Positions 27,633-35,697 of a stretch of 64,000 bases of DNA are shown here, piece after piece. The DNA is from Rhodomicrobium sp. Its GTDB lineage: Bacteria; Pseudomonadota; Alphaproteobacteria; Rhizobiales; HXMU1428-3. The notes below the pieces were generated by a model. The model was not told the DNA's origin. It ran no database searches and was given only the letters and a program-made list of their open reading frames with translations. Made by a program: the position numbers and the translations under genes. The stretch is taken from contig BQJK01000001.1 of assembly GCA_021604665.1 (NCBI GenBank), forward strand, positions 1,206,419-1,270,418. Reading direction: 5' to 3'. Position 1 is the stretch's first letter. Every line of letters starts with the position of its first letter.

Positions 27633-28445
27633 ATGTCTCCACAACCAGGGAGCGGCACAAGAAAGCTATCGGAGCTCCTCCATAGTCTGATTGATTTTAA
27701 CAGTCACAGCAGCACAGCCAACGAGGAATATGTTTCAAACCACCCAGCAGAGGAAAACCGCCCAATGCAAGACCCGCAAACAACACAAGGTAGAAAAAAA
27801 AGCCACAGTGAAAAATCCGGCCTGGGTCTAAGCGGCGTCGTCACAACCCTCGTCTCAGCAATCGCGTTACTTTTCTCTGGCTTCAGCTTTTATGAAACGG
27901 TCCTCAAACAACCGCAAATTAAGCTCTACCCGCCAGCCTTGGTTCACCTATACAGGAAAGACTATAAAGACATTCTCGCCTTCCCCATCACCCTCTCAAA
28001 TGATGGCGCCCAGCGCGGCACCGTGCTTTCCTTTAATATGGAAGTGAAAAACCCTGCCACAGGTGAAAAGCGCATCTTTGAAAATCTCTATTTCGGCAAC
28101 GACCCCAAAGACACCAGCCGTATCTTCACCCCCATGACCTTAGCTGGCCGCAGCAGCAAGGGCGATGTTGTCATGTTTTTCGCAACAACCTCTGGTGCCT
28201 TTTTTGAAACCACAGGCGGCGTGCCACTAACCCTCGATATTTCCTTAAAAATCAATCTTGACCAATCGGAATATTGGCAAAAACAAAAATCAGCACCACA
28301 GCTGAAATTCTCTGTATCAACCCGCTTTATTCAGTCATTTAGGAATATGGAACAAGGCAAACCAACAGTGCTGCGCCTCAATACCCTCAAAGCGATATCC
28401 CCTCCAGCTGAAAAAGAACAACCAGCCCCAGCCGACAAGACTTAA
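27633..28445 (+). CDS. Single-TM protein with a C-terminal soluble domain, unknown
   Basis: A 270-aa protein that I do not recognise. Residues 1-65 are hydrophilic and low-complexity (many Ser, His, Asn, Gln). A TM segment follows (LGLSGVVTTLVSAIALLFSG, about 63-83), then about 180 residues predicted as beta-rich soluble domain (AFPITLSNDGAQRGTVLSFNM, LYFGNDPKDTSRIFTPMTLAG), probably in the periplasm. The ATG at 27633 has AAAGGG about 8 nt upstream; a GTG at 27624 and an internal ATG at 27765 (MQDPQTT) are alternatives. The gene stands alone and ends at the bidirectional terminator at 28504-28546. Confidence 0.65.
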   Translation: MSPQPGSGTRKLSELLHSLIDFNSHSSTANEEYVSNHPAEENRPMQDPQTTQGRKKSHSEKSGLGLSGVVTTLVSAIALLFSGFSFYETVLKQPQIKLYPPALVHLYRKDYKDILAFPITLSNDGAQRGTVLSFNMEVKNPATGEKRIFENLYFGNDPKDTSRIFTPMTLAGRSSKGDVVMFFATTSGAFFETTGGVPLTLDISLKINLDQSEYWQKQKSAPQLKFSVSTRFIQSFRNMEQGKPTVLRLNTLKAISPPAEKEQPAPADKT

Positions 28446-28503
28446 TTATAAAGAAAATTCACAAACATCAGATCGTCTTCAGCGAAAAATGACCTGAAGC
28501 CAC

Positions 28504-28546
28504 AAAAAAGCCTGCCCCTCTCACTGTCGAGAAAAGGCAGGCTTTT
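28504..28546. terminator. Bidirectional Rho-independent terminator
   Basis: The stem GCCTGCC (28510-28516) with GGCAGGC (28536-28542) is flanked by a T-run on both strands (TTTT at 28543-28546 on plus, six T's at 28504-28509 on minus). It serves the plus-strand gene ending at 28445 and the convergent minus-strand gene ending at 28615. Confidence 0.85.
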
Positions 28547-28614
28547 AAATTCATTACCCCATAGTAGATGAAAAATCCTCAACGCCAAGGGGGTAAACGC
28601 AAATGAGGATAAAC

Positions 28615-28914
28615 CTATTTCTGACAGAAGGTCGCCCAGCTAATGCAGGTATATGAGCCACCATCAGCACTGCATTTGTAGCGCTCTTTCTTGACAGTAT
28701 AGCCAGAGACTTCCCCAGTTGCGACCCAGCCTGGCCATAAACCCCAGCTAACCGCTTGCACCATAGTCTCCATAGCAAACCATTTAGCAGAAGATTCTGA
28801 ACCGGATGTAGCCTGAGCAGATTTTTTAACGCAGGCGGCAGAGGCCGCACCACTCATTGAAAAGGCAAGAGCCACAGCAAAAACGCCGCCAGCAACTTTT
28901 GAGCGAATAGACAT
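28615..28914 (-). CDS. Secreted single-module Cys/Trp protein, unknown function
   Basis: A 99-aa precursor with a clear signal peptide (VFAVALAFSMSGAASAA, cleavage near residue 26). The mature part has W-rich core residues (AKWFAMETM, SWGLWPGWVATG) and a Cys tail KC-x8-C-x6-C ending in CQK. This matches the Cys tails of the two modules in the protein at 24449-25003 (C-x9/13-C-x6-C, same ending CQK), so it looks like a diverged single-module relative. An overlapping frame (28554-28853) lacks a signal peptide and ribosome site. The excellent AAGGAG before ATG 28914 supports a real gene. Confidence 0.75.
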   Translation of the reverse strand: MSIRSKVAGGVFAVALAFSMSGAASAACVKKSAQATSGSESSAKWFAMETMVQAVSWGLWPGWVATGEVSGYTVKKERYKCSADGGSYTCISWATFCQK

Positions 28915-29216
28915 TGAACCACTCCTTAACTATTCGTTGATTGTAAGCAGAGGACGACAACCCGGAACATATCCATCAGGATCATTCAAGGCACCCCCGC
29001 CCCGCACCACAAAATACGCCAGATCACCCTGGGCTGCAATTAACTATAAACACCACCCCATTCCTCAAACTCATAGCTCACCCCGCCACAACCAAAATGC
29101 TGCACTTGCACTTCATGCCAAAATGTCGCACCAGCGGTCTGCAGGTCCCTACTGAGGCAATATTACGTCAAATCAGGTCATGCACCCAGCGCATAGCTGC
29201 TTTGCGAAAAAAGGGA

Positions 29217-29245
29217 TTGCTGCAACTGCAAAAAGTCGGCATATT
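29217..29245 (+). promoter_or_regulatory. Sigma-70-like promoter of the candidate sRNA
   Basis: A -35-like TTGCTG (29217-29222) and -10-like CATATT (29240-29245) with the ideal 17-bp spacer. Transcription would start near 29252, about 130 nt before the strong terminator at 29353-29383. Confidence 0.5.
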
Positions 29246-29251
29246 CTAAGC

Positions 29252-29383
29252 ATAGAGATTGAGAAACAGTTCTTCTGCTCTTGATCTTGAAGGTTTCTTC
29301 CCTCCCCAGAACACCTTCTAATCGCTTCTTTTTTTAAGAGGTCGTCTATCTAGCCGGGTCATTTATGACCCGGCATTTTTTTT
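29252..29383 (+). ncRNA. Candidate trans-acting small RNA with CCUCCCC loop
   Basis: About 130 nt with no reading frame, bounded by a promoter-like sequence (29217-29245) and a strong intrinsic terminator (29353-29383). An internal hairpin pairs GAAGGT (29289-29294) with ACCTTC (29313-29318). Its 18-nt loop exposes CCCTCCCC, complementary to Shine-Dalgarno sequences. Single-stranded CU-rich anti-SD loops plus a terminator hairpin are the hallmark of Hfq-dependent alphaproteobacterial sRNAs of the AbcR/NfeR-like type. The nearest gene downstream (tupB) starts 175 bp past the terminator, so this is not a leader. The family cannot be named from sequence alone. Confidence 0.6.
29353..29383 (+). 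terminator. Strong Rho-independent terminator of the candidate sRNA
   Basis: A 9-bp perfect stem (GCCGGGTCA at 29353-29361 with TGACCCGGC at 29366-29374), a 4-nt loop, then A and eight T's (29376-29383). No protein gene lies upstream on the plus strand within 900 bp, so it implies a non-coding transcript. Confidence 0.9.
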
Positions 29384-29557
29384 GCCAAAATTCCAAGCCC
29401 CCCACCATTAAAGAAAACCAAATTTCCCACTAGGCGCCGCCCTTCCCTTATGTAAAAATAGGCAAAACTGGTAATTTTTGCGCTATTACCGTAAAAACAA
29501 CCAATTGCCGACAATAATACTGACCAATCCCGCTCACATGAGGAAAGCCAAGCCCGC

Positions 29558-30265
29558 ATGACAGACCTCTCCGAGGCATTTCTGACAGCCATAAGGCTGA
29601 TGACCAGCGCTGATCGCGATCTGATAGAAATTGTGCTGCTCTCCTTTAAGGTTAATGGCTTAGCGGTCTTCATTGCCTGCCTCATCGGGTTATCCACAGG
29701 TGCCCTACTCGCCGTTTATAGATTCAAAGGCCGCACAACCATCCTGGTGTGCATCAACGCGCTAATGGGCCTGCCCCCTGTTGTTGTAGGCCTTATGGTT
29801 TATATGACACTCTCCAATGCCGGGCCATTAGGTGTCCTTGGGCTGCTATACACGCCGACCGCCATGATCATCGCCCAGACAATTTTAATCACACCAATCA
29901 TTGCGGCTCTTACCAGGCAAAGTCTTGAGCTGATTTACAGAGAATATAAAGAGCAGCTCACCTCACTTGGCGTTGGCGGCATCGCTATGGCCAAAACCCT
30001 CCTGTGGGATGGGCGCTACCAACTGACAACTGTCATTCTGGCCGGCTTTGGCCGCGCCGTTGCAGAGGTTGGAGCGGTGATGATCGTCGGCGGTAATATC
30101 AATCACCTCACCCGCATCATGACGACCGCCATCGCGCTCGAAACCTCAAAAGGCGATCTTGCCCTCGCCATGGCTCTCGGCATAATCCTCATCACCATCG
30201 CATTCATCATCAATGCGCTGGTTTATGCCATCAATTCAGCAGCGGAGCATCGCGCCTATGCTTGA
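29558..30265 (+). CDS. tupB: ABC transporter permease, tungstate type (TupB-like)
   Basis: A 235-aa inner-membrane permease of the molybdate/tungstate/sulfate family with about five to six TM helices. The EAA-type cytoplasmic loop that docks the ATPase is YKEQLTSLGVGGIAMAKTLLWDG...AGFGRAVAEVGAVMIVGGN. The segment GFGRAVAEVGAVMIVGGNI is typical of TupB-type tungstate permeases rather than ModB. It would import oxyanions (tungstate or molybdate) for cofactor synthesis. It overlaps the ATPase gene by 8 bp, so translation is coupled. No TupA binding-protein gene is next to it. ATG at 29558, with AGGAAAG about 11 nt upstream. Confidence 0.87.
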   Translation: MTDLSEAFLTAIRLMTSADRDLIEIVLLSFKVNGLAVFIACLIGLSTGALLAVYRFKGRTTILVCINALMGLPPVVVGLMVYMTLSNAGPLGVLGLLYTPTAMIIAQTILITPIIAALTRQSLELIYREYKEQLTSLGVGGIAMAKTLLWDGRYQLTTVILAGFGRAVAEVGAVMIVGGNINHLTRIMTTAIALETSKGDLALAMALGIILITIAFIINALVYAINSAAEHRAYA

Positions 30266-31067
30266 TGTTAGCAACAGACCCGGCTTCAAGTCTCTCACTG
30301 TTGAGAACCTTAGCTACAACATCAATGAAAGCATGTTGATAGATCAGCTGAGCTTCACCATCAAAAGCCCCGGCATCACAGCCATCATGGGGCCAAACGG
30401 CGCCGGCAAAAGCCTGACCCTGCGCCTGCTTCACGGCCTGATAAAACCAAAAGGCGGCCGCATTACCTGGCAAATAAATGAAGGCACCACCTCCCCAACC
30501 ACGCCGCCCAGGGCTCACAACAAACCTGAGACTTATGATGAGAAGCAAAACAAAGCGCTGGCCACATCTCAGGCCATGGTCTTCCAAAAACCCGTTCTAC
30601 TGCGCCGTTCAGTCATTGATAATTTGCGCTACGCCCTTAAAGTCAAAGGCATCAAAGACCGCGCCGCCCAGCAGCCTCTGCTAAACGCTGCCCTCAAAAT
30701 GGCCAACCTGCAGGACAGGCAAAAAAGCCCGGCCCGCCGCCTCTCTGGCGGTGAGCAGCAGCGCCTTGCCATGGCCCGCGCCCTCATGCTCCGCCCCGCT
30801 ATCTTGCTGCTGGATGAACCAACCTCCAGCCTCGACCCTGCCTCCACCGCAGCGGTTGAAGCGCTGATAAGTAAGGCCAGCAACGACGGCACCAAAGTCA
30901 TTCTGATCAGCCACGACATCGGCCAGGCCAAACGACTGGCAGATGACATAATCTTTCTCAATGACGGCAAATTGGCAGAGCAGGCTCCGGCAATAGAGTT
31001 GATTAACACCCCCCAATCCCGCCCCGCGCAGCAATATTTTACCGGTCAGTTAGTCCTGGCTAGTTAA
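30258..31067 (+). CDS. tupC: ABC transporter ATP-binding protein, tungstate type (TupC-like)
   Basis: A 269-aa ATPase that powers the permease encoded just upstream. Walker A GPNGAGKS (45-52), Q-loop AMVFQKPVLLRRSV, signature RRLSGGEQQRLAMARAL, Walker B ILLLDEPTSSLDP and switch His VILISHDIGQ are all intact. The segment between Walker A and Q-loop has a roughly 20-residue Thr/Pro-rich insertion (NEGTTSPTTPPRAHNK). The ATG at 30258 is chosen because it gives the usual family length and an 8-bp overlap with tupB. An upstream in-frame ATG at 30213 lies deep inside tupB. Confidence 0.9.
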   Translation: MLDVSNRPGFKSLTVENLSYNINESMLIDQLSFTIKSPGITAIMGPNGAGKSLTLRLLHGLIKPKGGRITWQINEGTTSPTTPPRAHNKPETYDEKQNKALATSQAMVFQKPVLLRRSVIDNLRYALKVKGIKDRAAQQPLLNAALKMANLQDRQKSPARRLSGGEQQRLAMARALMLRPAILLLDEPTSSLDPASTAAVEALISKASNDGTKVILISHDIGQAKRLADDIIFLNDGKLAEQAPAIELINTPQSRPAQQYFTGQLVLAS

Positions 31068-31221
31068 TCAATCACACATTAACCAAAACCCTTCATAACA
31101 ATCAGAAAATCCGCCGCGACCCTCTAAAAGCCATGATACCCTGTCAGCAACAGGTGAAGTACCAGACCCGGCCCATATGTCAGTGGCCAATGCAAAAAAC
31201 CAATTGAGAGGGGAAACCACC

Positions 31222-31722
31222 ATGAAACGAACCACTATCAAGCTACTGGTTTTAGCGCTGTTTTTAGCCATTACAACCAGCGCCAAAGCCCAAGAAAATT
31301 TCATCAAAACTGGCGTCCTTGAATGCAATGGCGAAGGCGGTTGGGGCATGATCCTGGGCTCGCAAAAAACCATGCGCTGCACTTTCTCTGATGCAACAGG
31401 CAAAGCCATCGGCACCTATGACGCTAAGATCATCAAATATGGGCTGGATATCGGCCAAACCGGCAAAACAACAATGGTTTGGGCCGTCTTCGCGCCGCCA
31501 GCACAATCAGGCGGCAATTACCGAGCTGGCTCACTAGCCGGCCAATATACCGGCGTCACAGCTGAAGCCTCCGTCGGTGTCGGTGTCGGCGCAGAAGCCC
31601 TTGTCGGCGGCGGCGCTAAATCCTTCGCCCTGCAACCTGTTAGCGTGAAAACACAAACCGGCTTGAATTTAGCCGTTGGTGTTGGCACGCTCTCCCTCAC
31701 CTATGCTGGCCCGGCAAAATAG
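31222..31722 (+). CDS. DUF992 family secreted protein
   Basis: A 166-aa precursor with a signal peptide (LLVLALFLAITTSAKAQ). The mature protein matches the alphaproteobacterial DUF992 pattern: an early GVLECNGEGGWGMILGSQKTMRCTF segment with two Cys likely in a disulfide, TYDAKIIKYGLDIG, and a Gly/Val-rich end (ASVGVGVGAEALVGGGAKS, LSLTYAG). The function is unknown; members are exported and common in Rhizobiales. GAGGGG lies about 9 nt before ATG 31222; an upstream in-frame ATG at 31177 has no ribosome site. The DM13 gene follows 90 bp later. Confidence 0.83.
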   Translation: MKRTTIKLLVLALFLAITTSAKAQENFIKTGVLECNGEGGWGMILGSQKTMRCTFSDATGKAIGTYDAKIIKYGLDIGQTGKTTMVWAVFAPPAQSGGNYRAGSLAGQYTGVTAEASVGVGVGAEALVGGGAKSFALQPVSVKTQTGLNLAVGVGTLSLTYAGPAK

Positions 31723-31812
31723 CATAAGCTCTATAACAGATTGAGCTCAATAAAACTGGCAACAATCAAGGCTAAGCAAATACAATCGGAGTGAATAAGG
31801 GGAGAGACTTAA

Positions 31813-32280
31813 ATGCGCAAACTCATTTTATTGGTAAGCCACCTGGCCATGCTGGCCTTTGGCTTTTCCCTCGGCATTTATGCTCTCCCCATCCTCACGG
31901 CGCCGCCAGCGCCAGACCTGGCAATGCTGGAGCAAACAGCCAAAGCCGCGCTTTACAACACAGAATTTAAACGTGATCTAAAGGGAAGTGACTTTCTGCA
32001 TTGGGGCGAAGGCAAAGTCAGCGTCACAGCGGATAAAATCGTCCATATGGGCAAGCTCGCCCCGGGGCCCGATTACAAACTCTACCTCACCAAAACCTTC
32101 GTTGAGGATGAAGCAGAGTTCGAAAAAATCAAACAGCAAGCCCTCCGCCTCGGCGACATAAAAACCTTCGACGGCTTCATAACCCCCATCCCAGAAGGCA
32201 CAGATCTAGAAGCCTACACCACCCTCGTCATCTGGTGCGAAGCCTTTGGCGAGTTCATAACAGCCGCGAAGTATAGGTGA
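31813..32280 (+). CDS. DM13-domain protein
   Basis: A 155-aa protein with an N-terminal signal anchor (LVSHLAMLAFGFSLGIYALPIL) and one DM13 domain (about 50-155). The domain has GSDFLHWGEGKVSVTADKI, LAPGPDYKLYLTKTF and a C-terminal VIWCEAFGEFITAAKY. DM13 domains have been proposed, in animals and bacteria, to act in electron transfer or redox chemistry through the conserved Cys (here in VIWCEAF), but the function is not settled. It is anchored to the inner membrane, facing the periplasm. Good ribosome site GGAGAG before ATG 31813. It is convergent with parE. Confidence 0.85.
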   Translation: MRKLILLVSHLAMLAFGFSLGIYALPILTAPPAPDLAMLEQTAKAALYNTEFKRDLKGSDFLHWGEGKVSVTADKIVHMGKLAPGPDYKLYLTKTFVEDEAEFEKIKQQALRLGDIKTFDGFITPIPEGTDLEAYTTLVIWCEAFGEFITAAKYR

Positions 32281-32342
32281 GAGTCAAACACCACACTCAG
32301 AACCTTAAGATATAGCCGCACTGCTTCAACACCCCCAATCGA

Positions 32343-32496
32343 ATTTCCCGCCAAGGGAAATACAAATCAGAAAAATATCTCGCAGAACCGCTTCAAGAGA
32401 TATTTTCCCTTATTGCCCCGGGGAAAAGTACACTGAGCCAGGGCGGATGCGTAGTGGGCATCAGAAGCCCATAAATCTGCGAGGGACTTTTCCCCG
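32343..32496. repeat. Cluster of three inverted repeats between convergent genes
   Basis: Three palindromes in a row: ATTTCCC (32343-32349) with GGGAAAT (32355-32361); AAAATATCTC (32372-32381) with GAGATATTTT (32397-32406), whose minus-strand side ends in T's and may terminate parE; and CGGGGAAAAGT (32419-32429) with ACTTTTCCCCG (32486-32496). The last is an 11-bp perfect pair enclosing further pairings (TGGGC 32455-32459 with GCCCA 32467-32471). That 78-nt element has no T-run and resembles a small palindromic repeat unit. Confidence 0.6.
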
Positions 32497-32500
32497 ACCT

Positions 32501-34600
32501 CTATATGTCTAAATCCTCTGCATAAACCGCATTTTCAGAGATAAACTCAAACCGCGCCTCCGGCTTAGAGCCCATCAGCTTTTCAACCGTTTGCAGCGTA
32601 ATCTCTTCATCTTCCGTAATCTCAACCCGCAAAAGAATGCGGCTATCACGGTTCATGGTGGTCTCTTTCAGCTGGGCTGCCATCATCTCACCAAGGCCCT
32701 TAAAGCGTGAGATTTCAATCTTACCCCGGCTATTAAATTCATCCGCCAACAGCTGGTCTTTATGGGCATCATCCCGGGCGTAAACTGTCTTTGCCCCTTG
32801 GGCAATTTTATAAAGTGGCGGCACCGCGAGATAAAGATAGCCCTGGCGTACAAGCTCCGGCATCTGCCGGTAAAAGAAGGTGATGAGCAACGAGGCAATA
32901 TGCGCCCCGTCCACATCAGCATCAGTCATGATGATCACTTTTTCATAGCGAAGATCATCAAGCTTAAATTGCCGCCCCATGCCGCAGCCAAGCGCTTGCA
33001 CCAGATCTTGCAACAATTGGTTCTGCGCCAGCTTGGTCGCGCTGGCATTGGCAACGTTGAGTATTTTTCCGCGAAGCGGCAACACAGCCTGGGTTTTCCG
33101 GTCTCTTGCCTGTTTAGCCGAGCCGCCCGCACTGTCACCTTCCACGATGAAAATTTCAGTGCCCTCACGAGAATTGGCAGAACAATCCGCCAACTTTCCC
33201 GGCAGGCGCAGCTTCCGCGTTGCCGTTTTGCGGTTTATTTCTTTCTCCCGCTTGCGGCGCAAACGCTCTTCAGCCCGGTCGATCACCCAATCCAGAAGCT
33301 TCTGGCTCTCAGCTGTATTTGTACTCAGCCAATGGTCAAACTGGTCACGCACCGCCGTTTCCACAATCCGTGCGGCTTCGACAGTCGCTAGCTTATCTTT
33401 CGTCTGGCCCTGAAATTCAGGCTCCCGAATAAATACAGAGAGCATGCCCCCAATCGCCACCAGCACATCATCAGCCGTAATCTGAGCGGCCTTTTTATTG
33501 CTCACCCGTTCACCATGGGCGCGAAGCCCTTTGGTCAGCGCGGCGCGCATGCCATTTTCGTGGGTGCCGCCCTCAAGTGTTGGCACGGTGTTACAATAGG
33601 AGTTAAAAAAACCATCCCGATTAATGATCCAGGTCAACGCCCATTCAAGGGAGCCATGCCCCTCTTTCGTCTCGACCTTACCCGAAAAAATCTCATTGGT
33701 GACAAGCGCCGCCCCCTCGATACGATTTTTGAGAAAGTCACTCAGTCCGCCAGGAAAGTGGAACACCGCCTCTGTCGGTACACCGTCTTTTTCAGTCACC
33801 AGCTCAGGCGCGCAGAACCAACGGATCTCAACACCGCCGAAAAGATAGGCCTTAGAGCGCGCCATTTTCATCAAAGTCAGCGGCTTGAATTTCGCACCTT
33901 TGCCAAAAATCTGTTCATCTGGAATAAAGCGAATTTTCGTGCCGCGCCGGTTCTTGATCGCACCGAGTTTTTCAAGCTTGCCTTGCGCAACACCGCGCGA
34001 AAAAGTCTGGCGATAAAGCTTTTGCCCCCGCGCCACTTCTACTTCCAGCGTTGACGAGAGCGCATTGACAACAGACACACCCACACCATGCAAGCCGCCA
34101 GAAGTTGCGTAAACTTTAGAGTCAAACTTACCGCCGGCGTGAAGGGTCGTCATAATCACTTCAAGCGCTGATTTATCCTTGAACTTCGGATGAGGATCAA
34201 CCGGAATGCCCCGCCCATTATCAACAACACATAGCGCGCCATCAGCCTCCAACCGCACTTCAATCCAGTTGGCATGGCCAGCAACGGCCTCATCCATTGA
34301 GTTATCAATGACTTCAGCAAACAGATGATGCAGCGCTTTTTCATCCGTGCCGCCAATATACATCCCCGGCCGCCGGCGCACCGGCTCCAGCCCTTCAAGC
34401 ACTTCGATATCAGCAGCGGTATAATTCGCTTCACCGCGCTCCAGCGCAGACTCTTTCGTTTTCACATCAACCCCTTTACCAGGCTTCGTTTTCTTTAAAG
34501 GCACAGTTTCACCGTCAGCGGTCGCCTCACCGCTCAGTTTATTTGACGGGGAGACCGATTTTACCACGGCCCCCAATTTCGCAAACAGATCTCGTGCCAT
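32501..34600 (-). CDS. parE: DNA topoisomerase IV subunit B
   Basis: The ATPase subunit of topoisomerase IV, which separates linked daughter chromosomes. It is 699 aa. The GHKL ATPase motifs are LHHLFAEVIDNSMDEAVAGHA, VVDNGRGIPVDPHPK and GGLHGVGVSVVNALS. The TOPRIM domain has EIFIVEGDSAGGSAKQARDR and IIMTDADVDGAHIASLL, and the end has FKGLGEMMAAQLKETTM. The N-terminus has about 50 extra polar residues (about 15-60) before the ATPase core. Residues EGVEIRWF and the spacing favour ParE over GyrB: the ~170-aa GyrB insert is absent. The ATG at 34600 is preceded by an in-frame GTG at 34603. Confidence 0.94.
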   Translation of the reverse strand: MARDLFAKLGAVVKSVSPSNKLSGEATADGETVPLKKTKPGKGVDVKTKESALERGEANYTAADIEVLEGLEPVRRRPGMYIGGTDEKALHHLFAEVIDNSMDEAVAGHANWIEVRLEADGALCVVDNGRGIPVDPHPKFKDKSALEVIMTTLHAGGKFDSKVYATSGGLHGVGVSVVNALSSTLEVEVARGQKLYRQTFSRGVAQGKLEKLGAIKNRRGTKIRFIPDEQIFGKGAKFKPLTLMKMARSKAYLFGGVEIRWFCAPELVTEKDGVPTEAVFHFPGGLSDFLKNRIEGAALVTNEIFSGKVETKEGHGSLEWALTWIINRDGFFNSYCNTVPTLEGGTHENGMRAALTKGLRAHGERVSNKKAAQITADDVLVAIGGMLSVFIREPEFQGQTKDKLATVEAARIVETAVRDQFDHWLSTNTAESQKLLDWVIDRAEERLRRKREKEINRKTATRKLRLPGKLADCSANSREGTEIFIVEGDSAGGSAKQARDRKTQAVLPLRGKILNVANASATKLAQNQLLQDLVQALGCGMGRQFKLDDLRYEKVIIMTDADVDGAHIASLLITFFYRQMPELVRQGYLYLAVPPLYKIAQGAKTVYARDDAHKDQLLADEFNSRGKIEISRFKGLGEMMAAQLKETTMNRDSRILLRVEITEDEEITLQTVEKLMGSKPEARFEFISENAVYAEDLDI

Positions 34601-35697
34601 CACGCCCAGCCTGTCACAATAAAAAAATTCGGTAAGCGGGCTTATTACAAAAACCGCCCCCCTCGAATCAACTTATTTTACGCCATTTAATAGGCCGGGA
34701 GCGAGAGCTCATTCTCATCAGTCAGTGATTTTTGCCCAAATGCCACATCGGTCACTGTATCTCTCTCACAATCACCATGCATAATAAAGGCAGTTTAGTG
34801 ATGATCTAAGATTTGTGGATCAGTTTAAGGGAGGCAGAGGGGGAGTGATGATTGGCGGTGAATCACGAGACGAAAAATAGCAAAAATACGTTAAGCCCAA
34901 GCGGGTGAACTGCATCATTTTCCATCAGAGACTAAAATTTAAGCGCCAAAACCGTCAAGAAGCTGCAATGAAACACTAAATTCTCCTAAAAACGGCTCTG
35001 TTCCCCAGTTTTCAGCCCTATTTCACATAGATTTCCATTGTATTTAACAGCAAAACACGCCATACCACGAGGTATAAACCAACCCTTTAGCAGCTGATAT
35101 CAGTATGTAAAACCACGCTATAGAAGCTAACAGGCAAGAGGGCAATTATTACGTCTTCACCGACAAGCCATGAAGACGAGAGAAGCAATCAAGGGAGATT
35201 GCTAATTTAATTTAGACATTTGTGAAAAGACGGCCATTTAATTAAAACGGGTGCATGGCCTCATAATATCTTCGCAAAAGGGATGCATAGAGACTGTTTC
35301 CAAAGCAAAAGCTTTGTAGAGCCATTCTCATAAACGCCGCAAAACTGAGACATTGTTGTGAGATCAGCAACTCAGAAAGAGGTAAGCGTCTTAGATAATC
35401 AATGCCCCGTTACGAAATGAAAATAGCCACAATATTCAACATGGTCATTTTCTGAAAACAAAACGAGCGGATTGCAAAGATAGTTAGAGACAGCTTCTAT
35501 AGCGTATAGTTTAATTCAACAACAGAAATCAGGGATGATAATTAAATCTGATAACTGTTTTGTCTGCCCAGGCTGCGGAACCCGGCAACCATATCTATTA
35601 AAACAAAAGCCCCCGTACTGAAGACAAATTAAACTGAATGACATCAACAATATAAGAAGTGATCACTCACTTGCTCCGCGCAAGGATCGACTAACAA
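34601..35697. other. 1.1-kb gene-free, hairpin-rich region upstream of the helicase gene
   Basis: The longest gap in the window, and AT-richer than its surroundings. No frame on either strand has a plausible protein. It contains a run of perfect hairpins: CGTCTTCA/TGAAGACG (35152-35159/35171-35178), AGCAATC/GATTGCT (35184-35190/35197-35203), GGCCAT/ATGGCC (35232-35237/35255-35260) and CAAAGC/GCTTTG (35301-35306/35311-35316). Just before the helicase start, CTTGC/GCAAG (35670-35674/35680-35684) overlaps the AAGGA ribosome site. A long structured 5' leader of a cold-shock-type helicase, or a separate ncRNA, would fit. The promoter was not located. Confidence 0.5.

Noticed and set aside
28554-28853. 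Alternative minus-strand frame overlapping the single-module Cys/Trp gene
   Set aside because: It lacks a signal peptide and ribosome site, while the overlapping frame 28615-28914 has both.
31518-31700. Minus-strand frame within the DUF992 gene
   Set aside because: It is a shadow of the Gly/Val-rich coding repeat in the real gene.
32419-32496. Reading the palindrome as an insertion sequence
   Set aside because: There is no transposase gene and no clear target-site duplication, and it is too short; kept only as a palindromic element.
35560-35600. CCCGGCAACC-containing segment resembling part of a SAM-I riboswitch
   Set aside because: Only this short string matches; the remaining helices and kink-turn are not visible, and the downstream gene is an RNA helicase, not a methionine gene.
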